Positions 1 through 5,162 of a stretch of DNA of 5,162 bases are shown piece after piece. This DNA is from Acidobacteriota bacterium. GTDB taxonomy: Bacteria; Acidobacteriota; UBA6911. The stretch covers positions 1 through 5,162 of the forward strand of contig JAHFUH010000426.1 in NCBI GenBank assembly GCA_023265215.1, written 5' to 3'. The notes under the pieces were generated by a model. That model made no database searches. It saw only the letters and a list, made by a program, of their open reading frames with translations, and was not told where the DNA came from. The number at the start of each line of letters is the position of its first letter. Position 1 is the stretch's first letter. Made by a program: the position numbers and the translations under genes.

Positions 1-850
1 TGCGGAAGTGAAAGCCGTAGATTGCATAGGTGATGGCCATCGGGAACAGACTGGGATGGCGAAACAACGACCAGAAGAAAAGCTTCCAATAGTAGAGCCG
101 TTCTCTATCGATTACTCCCAGAAAGACAATGGATTTAGTAAGCGCCACAAGATGGGTTGTGCGAACCCGCGCCCTTCTCCTATGGAGCGGCTTGTAGGTT
201 CTCAGGAATTGAAGCACGCGCGCGAAGTATTCCTTTGGGGAATAGATTGTCTCAACGACTTTCCTGTATCCATCCAGGAGAGCCTCTGCAATCATCTTGG
301 GGATGAAATTCATAGAGTAGTCTGTGTTATCCCCGGTGAAAGAATTCAACAACCTTCCCTCTTTGATTAATCGCTGATGCAGACGGATTCCGCGGGGAGC
401 ATTCAGGATTCCAACCATGGCAGTGACAATACCGCTGTCCCGTATAAATGCGATGAGCGTGTTAAAAATTGACGGTGGGTCATTGTCAAAGCCGAGGATG
501 AATCCCCCGTAGACCTGAAGCCCGGAACGCTGAATGGCATGGATAGAACTGAGCAAATCCCGATTCTTATTCGGTATCTTTTTGCATTCGAGCAGGCTGC
601 TTTCGTTGGGGCTCTCGATGCCTACAAAAACACTCTCAAATCCGGCCCGCCCCATCAGGTACATCAGTTCCTCATCATCAGACACGTTGATGGATACTTC
701 AGTGGAGAGGGAAAACGGATGGTTGTGGCGCTCCATCCAATCAATGAGGCCGGGAAGAATCTGCTCTTTCAGCTTGCCTTTGTTCCCAATAAAGTTGTCA
801 TCGACGAAAAATACGTGCGCGTGGCGGATAGACAATTTTAAAGCCGGCTT
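1..850 (-). pseudogene. 5'-truncated B12-binding/DUF4070-type radical SAM protein (C-terminal part, runs off left edge)
   Basis: A frame on the minus strand stays open for about 283 codons from an in-frame TGA at 851-853 to the window edge. It begins KPALKLSIRHAH and continues VFFVDDNFIGNK, a stretch typical of cobalamin-binding-domain radical SAM proteins. Next come SLSTEVSINV, FVGIESPNE and YGGFILGFDND, the later strands of the radical SAM barrel. The end (YRKVVETIYSPKEYFARV, then FLRTYKP and YAIYGFHFR) resembles the DUF4070 C-terminal domain. The N-terminal B12-binding domain and the CxxxCxxC motif that holds the catalytic 4Fe-4S cluster are absent. No other frame upstream of 850 contains them; the region there is an inverted repeat. 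The first in-frame ATG (734-736) would start after the VDDNF motif, and TTG at 833-835 is the only early alternative. Without the cluster motif the product cannot do radical SAM chemistry, so I call a decayed remnant. A rearrangement or an assembly join is also possible. Family assignment is confident; pseudogene status is likely. Confidence 0.8.
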
Positions 851-888
851 TCAAAGTGAACGCCGAATCGGATAAGGATGCGCCGAAA

Positions 889-993
889 ATAATTTGTGAT
901 TGGTGAATGGTGATTTGTTATTTACCGGACGGTTGGGGCCATTTCCTTCAATTTTTAGAAAAATGACAAATCACCATTCGCCAATCACAAATA
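889..993. repeat. Inverted repeat built of degenerate heptamers
   Basis: Arms at 892-922 and 962-992 are reverse complements at 29 of 31 positions, with a loop of about 39 nt. Within the left arm the sequence reads as successive 7-mers, GTGATTG, GTGAATG, GTGATTT and GTTATTT (896-923), so the arm is a short degenerate minisatellite. It could form a long hairpin in RNA or DNA and would lie about 130 nt downstream of the cysteine-cluster gene's stop, where it might act as a terminator or 3' stabiliser; that role is inference. It ends about 40 nt before the point where the radical SAM remnant begins. Confidence 0.85.
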
Positions 994-1068
994 ACCAATT
1001 CTTTGTGTTACCGATAACTCTGAGCGCCAAACTTTGGATTGATATATGATATTGGATCCATTCTTTTA

Positions 1069-1094
1069 TTGACTCTCACTTCCGTTTGCACCCA
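1069..1094 (+). repeat. Dispersed 26-nt repeat, copy 1
   Basis: Contains the core CACTTCCGTTTGCACCC. Positions 1069-1093 are an exact reverse complement of 3725-3749, and 1069-1094 differ at one base from 4076-4101. Seen from the minus strand, it lies 26 nt after the TGA stop of the cysteine-cluster gene. No flanking part of the longer element at 3725-4100 is recognisable here, so this is a partial copy or a solo end. The rest of the 851-1120 gap holds only the heptamer hairpin. Confidence 0.85.
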
Positions 1095-1120
1095 TTGCTC
1101 ACGGATCTGGTCGAAATTGC

Positions 1121-2218
1121 TCAACCGGACAGAGATTCCATGCGTCTTTCGATGTGATCTCTGGCTTGCTGCAATTGAATGGCAAAATTGTCTTGCAAGA
1201 ACCAGGCGTCCAGAGCGATGTACATCATTCTCTCCGCCAGAGGAATGTCCGTTGAAAGAATTCCCAGAGAATCCATGGCGTCTGAATCTGCCTTCCTCAT
1301 CGGCCATTCACCATAGAGGGTATTGGTGAACTCAACAAGCCGTTCCAAAGTCAATGTATCAAGGAGCTCTCTTTCATCAAGCATCTGCAATATGTGGTCA
1401 TAACTTCTCAAGTAGTAGACGAGCACGGATGTTGCGTGCCTGCTGTACTCGTACCAGGACATTCCGTTGACTGCTTTGTCGAAGATCTTCATGGCGGAGG
1501 TGCTCAGGAACCTGAATTCCTTGCTCGCTTCGCAGCCGGCACTTCTGCAACCATCGGTATGATTAAAGAACCCCACATGGTCACGCCCGTCGTAACCCTG
1601 AGAAGTTTCCGCCAACGGGTGGGCCATGCAACCGACCGTCCTTTCACCAACAACAAATCCCAATAACTGACACTCCGGCAGTTCGCCTTTCTGGAGATGC
1701 TTCGTCGGAACCAATCCCCCAAGAAATAAGGAAACGAGCCCCGTGCTCGCCTCAGGCTTATACTTATAACCTTCGTTCCTTTGTGCTGCTTTCATATACT
1801 GAGGCAAGGATTTTCTCGGCTGTTCCCGGTCATATATCTGGAGAAACAGGTCTCTTCTTTCTGAGAATCGCTTTTCCATCTCCCCTCTTCCGACATCCGG
1901 CAAAGAGTCCTCGTATTTTGACGCTTCAATTTTGGGATCCTTCAGAGGGTTGAAATTCTTGAACTTCATCACGATATTGCCCGGACCGAGATATCTGCCT
2001 GAATATTTGAGGTGATATGCAAGGCGACTTCTCTTGAGCAGAGCAATTCTCTTCTCCTCGGAATCCTCCATATGTGAATCTCCCCCTATGTGGGGGAGAC
2101 AGCATCGGACGCAAGAAACGTTCTTGTATTGGCACAGACTCGCATCGATGGCTTTTCCCGAGCGCATTATCTCTTGTTCTGCAAGGATTCTCGTTGCTTG
2201 TTCCGCTGAGTAAACCAT
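1121..2218 (-). CDS. Uncharacterised protein with two cysteine clusters (possible metal or Fe-S binding)
   Basis: The product is about 365 residues from the ATG at 2216-2218; I do not recognise a named family. Numbering from this Met, the first cluster is C29-x6-C36-x2-C39-C40 (inside NVSCVRCCLPHIGG). The second is Cys183, Cys197, Cys224 and Cys229, in ECQLLGF, VGCMAHPLAETSQGYDGRD and DGCRSAGCEASKEF. A C-x2-CC motif followed later by a GCxxHP motif recalls the YkgJ/FliB-type zinc/iron-chelating cysteine-cluster proteins, so a metal or Fe-S site is a reasonable inference. The rest is soluble-looking with a helical C-terminus (MSWYEYSRH, AERMMYIALDAWF). There is no signal peptide or membrane segment. 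The start is uncertain: the frame extends to a GTG at 2303-2305, which adds 29 residues of atypical composition, and a Met 17 codons inside the chosen start is also possible. None has a strong Shine-Dalgarno site. The gene follows the secreted propeller gene on the same strand by 146 bp. Confidence 0.8.
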   Translation of the reverse strand: MVYSAEQATRILAEQEIMRSGKAIDASLCQYKNVSCVRCCLPHIGGDSHMEDSEEKRIALLKRSRLAYHLKYSGRYLGPGNIVMKFKNFNPLKDPKIEASKYEDSLPDVGRGEMEKRFSERRDLFLQIYDREQPRKSLPQYMKAAQRNEGYKYKPEASTGLVSLFLGGLVPTKHLQKGELPECQLLGFVVGERTVGCMAHPLAETSQGYDGRDHVGFFNHTDGCRSAGCEASKEFRFLSTSAMKIFDKAVNGMSWYEYSRHATSVLVYYLRSYDHILQMLDERELLDTLTLERLVEFTNTLYGEWPMRKADSDAMDSLGILSTDIPLAERMMYIALDAWFLQDNFAIQLQQARDHIERRMESLSG

Positions 2219-2235
2219 GGCTATGCGTACAGAGG

Positions 2236-2291
2236 CTGGGCTGGATAAACGTTGCCCAGTTTTATTGCAGGCTCTCAAGAAACCCACTGGG
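2236..2291 (-). other. Mutually exclusive hairpins upstream of the cysteine-cluster gene
   Basis: On the minus strand, GCCCAGT (2285-2291), ACTGGGC (2254-2260) and GCCCAG (2236-2241) occur in order ahead of the ATG at 2218. The middle segment can pair with the first (7 bp) or the last (6 bp), but not both. A second small stem-loop, GGGCGAGCGCCC, sits at 2289-2300. This could be a leader with alternative folds or simple chance; there is no U-tract after the second hairpin. The remainder of the 2219-2364 gap shows nothing else I can support. Confidence 0.2.
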
Positions 2292-2364
2292 CGAGCGCCC
2301 CTCACACATCTCGGAGTTCCAAGATCTCATAAGAGGCAACTCGCCTTTATTCGTGGAAAAATCT

Positions 2365-3648
2365 CTACCGAGTTTGTTGCCCTACCGCAATGCACTTTAA
2401 ATTCTTCTGGTCGCGTATAAGCAGTTTGCCGTCGGCAAGTGCAAGGGGCGCCCAGTTTTGACCCGACTCCAGCAGCTCGGCGGTAGCCAGCGGCTTGAAG
2501 CCGGATGGGTCCGGGTCGATAACATACAGCATCTTGTTGCCGTCAGTGGCCAGCAACAGATTGTCGACGAGGATTGCACCTCCCTTATTGAAGGCAGGGT
2601 TATCACCTGTTTTCCACTTGATCTGGCCGTCCATACTCATACACACCAGGCCATCGCTTCGCTCGTTGATCGTGTACTGGGCATAGAAATTGTCTTTGTA
2701 CAGAATCGGCGGCTGTGTGTGGGATCCGAAATTGATGGTTTTGAATAGTTCCGCAACTCCATAGCTGCCGTCTGATTTCTTTTCAACCTTTATCATTGCC
2801 GCGCCCGCGCTATATCCACCCGTAATAAGCACGCGTCCTTCACCGGCGTCGACTGCATGAGGAACGGGAACTCCGCACTGCCAGTTACCGTAAGTCCACA
2901 AAACTTTTCCGCTAAGCGGGTCGAGGCCGTTGACGCTGCCGCCGCTGGCGCTGCGGCCAAATCCCTGGCCGGCCATGATCATAACCAGGTTATCATTTCC
3001 ACCGACTTTAACTATGGACGGGCTGACATATCCGGCAGCGCCGGATAGAGCCGGTGATTTCCATTTAAGCTCACCCGTCAGTTTGTCATAAGCAACTACA
3101 CCCGCCTGGGATGTTTGCGGTGCCACAATCAGCAAATTGCCGTAAATTAGAGGATTCTGGGTTAGGGCCCACCTGGGCAGCGAACCGCCGCCAAAATCCT
3201 TCCAGATATTTTTGTTCCAGACGGGTTTGTGAGTGCCTGTGTTGATGCAATACAGGTCTCCCTGCTGTCCGCATATATAAACATTGGCGCCATCTACGGC
3301 GGGGGTGCTTCGCGAGCCGGGATGGTCTACACTGCCCGCGGCATCATAGGCAAAGTTCCAAAGCTCCTTGCCGTTGGAGAGGTCGAAGACTCTCAGGTTG
3401 TCCCCGACTTTGTCGTCTCTATCGAGCAGGTACACCTTGCCGCCACTGACGACAGGACCGCCATAGCCAATGCCGACAGGTGCAGTCCACAAAACCTTTG
3501 GGCCTTCTTTGGGCCAGCTTCGCAATATTCCCTTCTCCGTAGATGAGCTGTCTCTTTTGGGTCCATAATATCCCGGCCAATCCGCAGCAAAGGCGCAGGC
3601 TACGGACAATGCGACAATTAGTGTTATGAGTTTTAACTTAGATTTCAT
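2365..3648 (-). CDS. Secreted PQQ-like beta-propeller repeat protein
   Basis: The product is about 427 residues. It opens with a signal peptide: basic MKSKLK, hydrophobic LITLIVALSVACAFA, then a signal peptidase I site before ADW or DW. The mature protein starts DWPGYYGPKRDSSS, the usual opening of the PQQ-binding-like propeller family. Blades are marked by tryptophan-docking motifs GKELW, HKPVW, GELKW, GKVLW and GQIKW at fairly even spacing, together with repeats of the type PVVSGGKVYLLD, STPAVDGANVYICG and APLALADGKLLIRD. Such proteins form 7- or 8-bladed propellers outside the cytoplasm. Most lack real PQQ dehydrogenase activity and may be scaffolds or binding proteins. I saw no cytochrome CxxCH motif or dehydrogenase domain, so the function is unknown. 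ATG at 3646-3648 is chosen because AAGGAG lies 9 nt upstream; the in-frame ATG at 3652-3654 has only 3 nt of spacing. SVAC is not a good lipobox. It ends with TAG at 2365-2367. It is a paralogue in style of the gene at 4110-5162. Confidence 0.92.
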   Translation of the reverse strand: MKSKLKLITLIVALSVACAFAADWPGYYGPKRDSSSTEKGILRSWPKEGPKVLWTAPVGIGYGGPVVSGGKVYLLDRDDKVGDNLRVFDLSNGKELWNFAYDAAGSVDHPGSRSTPAVDGANVYICGQQGDLYCINTGTHKPVWNKNIWKDFGGGSLPRWALTQNPLIYGNLLIVAPQTSQAGVVAYDKLTGELKWKSPALSGAAGYVSPSIVKVGGNDNLVMIMAGQGFGRSASGGSVNGLDPLSGKVLWTYGNWQCGVPVPHAVDAGEGRVLITGGYSAGAAMIKVEKKSDGSYGVAELFKTINFGSHTQPPILYKDNFYAQYTINERSDGLVCMSMDGQIKWKTGDNPAFNKGGAILVDNLLLATDGNKMLYVIDPDPSGFKPLATAELLESGQNWAPLALADGKLLIRDQKNLKCIAVGQQTR

Positions 3649-3657
3649 GGGCATAGG

Positions 3658-3663
3658 CTCCTT
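3658..3663 (-). promoter_or_regulatory. Shine-Dalgarno site of the secreted propeller gene
   Basis: The minus strand reads AAAAGGAGCC just before two nearby in-frame ATGs. The AAGGAG core is 9 nt from ATG 3646-3648 and 3 nt from ATG 3652-3654, so it favours the inner start. Confidence 0.65.
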
Positions 3664-3678
3664 TTCTATTGAAGCAGA

Positions 3679-3708
3679 ATCATATCAGCACTTGCAGATA
3701 ATTCACAA
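3679..3708 (-). promoter_or_regulatory. Candidate sigma70-type promoter for the secreted propeller gene
   Basis: On the minus strand, TTGTGA (3703-3708, 4 of 6 to the -35 consensus) is followed after 18 nt by TATGAT (3679-3684, 5 of 6 to the -10 consensus). A transcript would begin roughly 20-25 nt before the start codon, leaving room for the AAGGAG site. It lies outside the inverted-repeat element. A second weaker pair, TTGCTG (3794-3799) and a perfect TATAAT (3770-3775) with an 18-nt spacer, lies inside the left arm of that element and points the same way. Confidence 0.35.
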
Positions 3709-3724
3709 AGATTGCAACCTTCCG

Positions 3725-3749
3725 GGGTGCAAACGGAAGTGAGAGTCAA
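3725..3749 (-). repeat. Dispersed 25-nt repeat, copy 2 (left end of the MITE-like element)
   Basis: Exact reverse complement of 1069-1093. It lies 76 nt upstream of the start codon of the secreted propeller gene, in the opposite orientation to copies 1 and 3. Read on the minus strand it starts TTGACT, a good -35 hexamer, but no -10 follows at the proper spacing. Confidence 0.85.
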
Positions 3750-4030
3750 TTCATGATGATCAAAAAGCGATTATAAGCGCTGAAAGAGCGAAGCAGCAAA
3801 GCCTGGGGTGAAGGCTGCAAAGCAGACGAAACGAAAAGCCCTCCTAAGGAACTGAAGTTGAGCCATAAAAACCTATGTCGTTTAATATCAATGATATACA
3901 TTGAAAACATAAAAAATGGCCTTCAAATCGAGTTCCCTTCCTGTTGGGAGCGCCGCAGGCGGGCTTGATGCTGTAACACAGATAGCCGTGTCACGCATTA
4001 CAGGGCTAATATTAGGCTCTCCAAACACCC

Positions 4031-4044
4031 AGGGCTTGCGCCCT
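4031..4044 (-). other. Small GNRA-type hairpin downstream of the partial propeller gene
   Basis: On the minus strand AGGGC-GCAA-GCCCT forms a perfect 5-bp stem with a GCAA (GNRA) tetraloop. It is about 65 nt after the stop of the 4110-5162 gene. No T-run follows, so it is a poor intrinsic terminator. The same string resembles 'GGGCGYAAGCCCT' intergenic repeats that I recall from planctomycete genomes. Confidence 0.3.
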
Positions 4045-4075
4045 TTGCTGCTTCGTGCTTTCAGCGCTTAACACT

Positions 4076-4101
4076 TTGACTTTCACTTCCGTTTGCACCC
4101 A
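4076..4101 (+). repeat. Dispersed 26-nt repeat, copy 3 (right end of the MITE-like element)
   Basis: Same 26-nt repeat as at 1069-1094, with one mismatch (T for C at the seventh base), in the same orientation. On the minus strand it begins 8 nt after the TAA stop of the partial propeller gene, much as copy 1 follows the stop of the cysteine-cluster gene. Confidence 0.85.
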
Positions 4102-4109
4102 GCCTTCGG

Positions 4110-5162
4110 TTATTTTTCAGATCCACCGGCACTCAGAGCAATGGCATAAAGCTCCGAGCGCGTCATTATGTATAGCACGCCATTGGCAGGCACTGGCGTG
4201 CTGTAGACCGAGTTTCCCATATCGATCTCAGAGATTTTCTTGATTTCCGTGCCGGCCTTGAGGACAGCAACATCTCCGTCCTGATCGCCAAGGTAGACCT
4301 TGCCGTCGACCACCAGAGGAGAACCCCAGACCGGAGACAGCATGTCATAAGCCCAATAGGGTTTTCCGGTCTTGGCATCCAGGCAGTGCAACAGTCCTTT
4401 GAAATCGGAGATAAAAACCAATCCATCGGCGACCGCTGCCGTTGAAATGGACCGGTTGATTTTGTCGTACTGCCAGACTCTGCCGGATTCGGTTATATCG
4501 CCTCGCGCGGAAGGATCGATGCAATAAGTGTGTCCGACTCCGACTCCACTATCGGGATCCTGCCCCACGCTTATGAACACCTTACCCCCACTAAATACGG
4601 GCGTGGAAACGCCGTAGTTACGTGTTTTGGGCCATGCAGCATCTTTGGGGTTCATATCGAATCTCCAGAGCTTTTCTCCAGTTCGGGCGTTGAATCCGTA
4701 AATCCATCCGTCGCCTCCTGGGAAAAACACCTGCTGAACTCCATCTACCAGGCCGAGAGCCGGGGAGGACCACTGGCCGTGCAGGATGCCATCACCCGGA
4801 GAATTGTCCTGCCACACGACCTTGCCGGTATCTTTGTTGACGGCGATAAAGCTCGGAGCTTTCGGCGCTGGGATATTTTCTTCATTGCGTCCGTTGGAGG
4901 TCTCAATGAAGACCAGATTCTCCCAAATAACCGGCGATGAATTGGCCATGTTGCGCTGGTATACACCCAATTCCTTCATCATATTGAGCTTCCATAGGAT
5001 GTCGGCATCGGTTGGCCCCTTACGGACCTCATCCTGGAAAGCACCGTCATTCTTGCCATCCATGAATCCTTCTGTGTCCAGGCAAATCAGCTCCCCGCGG
5101 TTGCTCACATAATAGAGCCGCTTCCCTTCCACGGCCGGGGACGAGCAGACGCCCTGATCGGG
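4110..5162 (-). CDS. PQQ-like beta-propeller protein, C-terminal part (N-terminus outside window)
   Basis: The frame is open to the right edge. The first visible residues are PDQGVCSSPAVEGKRLYYVS, so the GTG at 5130-5132 is an internal valine codon, not a start. At least 350 residues are present, and the signal peptide and first blades lie outside. Repeated blade motifs are DILWKLN, TGKVVWQD, TGEKLWRFD, GRVWQYD and TGKPYWAYD, each preceded by a strand such as SSPAVEGKRLYYV, SSPVIWENLVFIE, STPVFSGGKVFIS or GSPLVVDGKVYLG. IPAPKAPSFIAV, ILHGQWSSPALG, GVGVGHTYCIDPS and DFKGLLHCLDAKTG match the style of a propeller subfamily common in planctomycete genomes (my recollection). There is no dehydrogenase or haem motif, so catalysis is not supported; a periplasmic or cell-surface scaffold or binding role is the fair inference. 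It ends with TAA at 4110-4112, followed at once by a dispersed repeat. No obvious terminator is seen apart from the short hairpin at 4031-4044. Confidence 0.9.
   Translation of the reverse strand, partial: PDQGVCSSPAVEGKRLYYVSNRGELICLDTEGFMDGKNDGAFQDEVRKGPTDADILWKLNMMKELGVYQRNMANSSPVIWENLVFIETSNGRNEENIPAPKAPSFIAVNKDTGKVVWQDNSPGDGILHGQWSSPALGLVDGVQQVFFPGGDGWIYGFNARTGEKLWRFDMNPKDAAWPKTRNYGVSTPVFSGGKVFISVGQDPDSGVGVGHTYCIDPSARGDITESGRVWQYDKINRSISTAAVADGLVFISDFKGLLHCLDAKTGKPYWAYDMLSPVWGSPLVVDGKVYLGDQDGDVAVLKAGTEIKKISEIDMGNSVYSTPVPANGVLYIMTRSELYAIALSAGGSEK

Larger units (their letters stand above)
3725..4100. repeat. MITE-like element with long imperfect terminal inverted repeats
   Basis: The outer ends 3725-3749 and 4076-4100 are reverse complements at 24 of 25 positions. 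A second matching block follows inward, 3774-3801 against 4043-4070 (26 of 28), and weaker similarity continues to about 3814 and 4023. The left arm has about 19 extra bases between the blocks, and the right arm has an extra segment containing the AGGGCTTGCGCCCT hairpin (4031-4044). The core of about 200 bp is AT-rich around 3865-3918 and has no transposase. CCTTCCGG just outside the left end and CCTTCGG just outside the right end could be a degenerate target duplication, but this is weak. The element fills most of the 461-bp gap between the two propeller genes. A non-autonomous mobile element or a family of intergenic repeat is the best reading. Confidence 0.6.

Noticed and set aside
1..16. 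Twelve-base match (CGGAAGTGAAAG) to the dispersed repeat at the window start
   Set aside because: It lies in the codons for the conserved YGFHFR end of the radical SAM remnant and the match does not extend further, so it is likely chance.
534..875. Two overlapping plus-strand open frames of 100-113 codons, and another at 8-370
   Set aside because: The minus strand here encodes an unmistakable radical SAM/DUF4070 sequence without stops, so these are antisense shadows.
1008..1307. Minus-strand frame of 99 codons spanning the dispersed repeat
   Set aside because: Mostly overlaps the cysteine-cluster gene in another frame; its unique tail is only intergenic sequence with the repeat.
2219..2305. 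29-residue N-terminal extension of the cysteine-cluster protein from GTG
   Set aside because: Starts at GTG without a clear ribosome site, has a composition unlike the rest, and covers the leader hairpins; ATG at 2218 preferred, though not proven.
3589..3600. Possible lipoprotein lipobox (SVAC) in the signal peptide of the secreted propeller
   Set aside because: Position -3 is serine instead of Leu/Val/Ile, and a normal signal peptidase I site (AFA before ADW) follows directly.
4006..4015. Perfect palindrome CTAATATTAG as an operator
   Set aside because: Ten bases of AT-rich palindrome within a repeat element, without a second copy or a neighbouring regulator gene, is not enough to call a site.
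4530..4940. Plus-strand open frame of 136 codons
   Set aside because: It is antisense to the clear beta-propeller gene at 4110-5162; its translation has no recognisable domain and is explained by the reading-frame shadow of that gene.

Overview
The window is mid-GC bacterial DNA, and every recognisable gene is on the minus strand. Reading in the direction of transcription (high to low coordinate) there are four. First is the C-terminal part of a PQQ-like beta-propeller protein that runs off the right edge (4110-5162). Second is a complete, secreted PQQ-like beta-propeller protein (2365-3648). Third is an uncharacterised protein with two cysteine clusters (1121-2218). Last is the C-terminal part of a B12-binding/DUF4070-type radical SAM protein that has lost its N-terminal half and leaves the window at the left edge (1-850).

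The two propellers are of the 'pyrrolo-quinoline-quinone-like' type (WPGYYGP near the N-terminus of one, GQWSSPALG and VWGSPLVVDGKVYLGDQDGDV-like blades in the other). Such proteins are multiplied in Planctomycetota and related PVC-type or environmental phyla. Together with the intergenic repeats and B12-radical-SAM gene, this suggests such an organism, but the phylum is inferred from gene style, not proven.

Spaces between genes are wide and repeat-rich. At 892-992 a 31-nt inverted repeat is built from degenerate heptamers (GTGATTG-like). A 25-26 nt repeat with core CACTTCCGTTTGCACCC occurs three times (1069-1094, 3725-3749 inverted, 4076-4101). The last two are the outer ends of a larger inverted-repeat structure (3725-4100), about 376 bp, that fills most of the gap between the propeller genes and looks like a small non-autonomous (MITE-like) element. 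A plausible promoter and Shine-Dalgarno site for the second propeller gene lie between this element and its start codon, so that gene probably has its own transcript.

No complete pathway, defence system, CRISPR array, RNA gene or transposase is visible. The two propellers are probably exported proteins or scaffolds. The cysteine-cluster protein may bind a metal or Fe-S centre. No shared function for the four genes can be read from the sequence. The most interesting material is the repeat structure and the uncharacterised cysteine-cluster protein.
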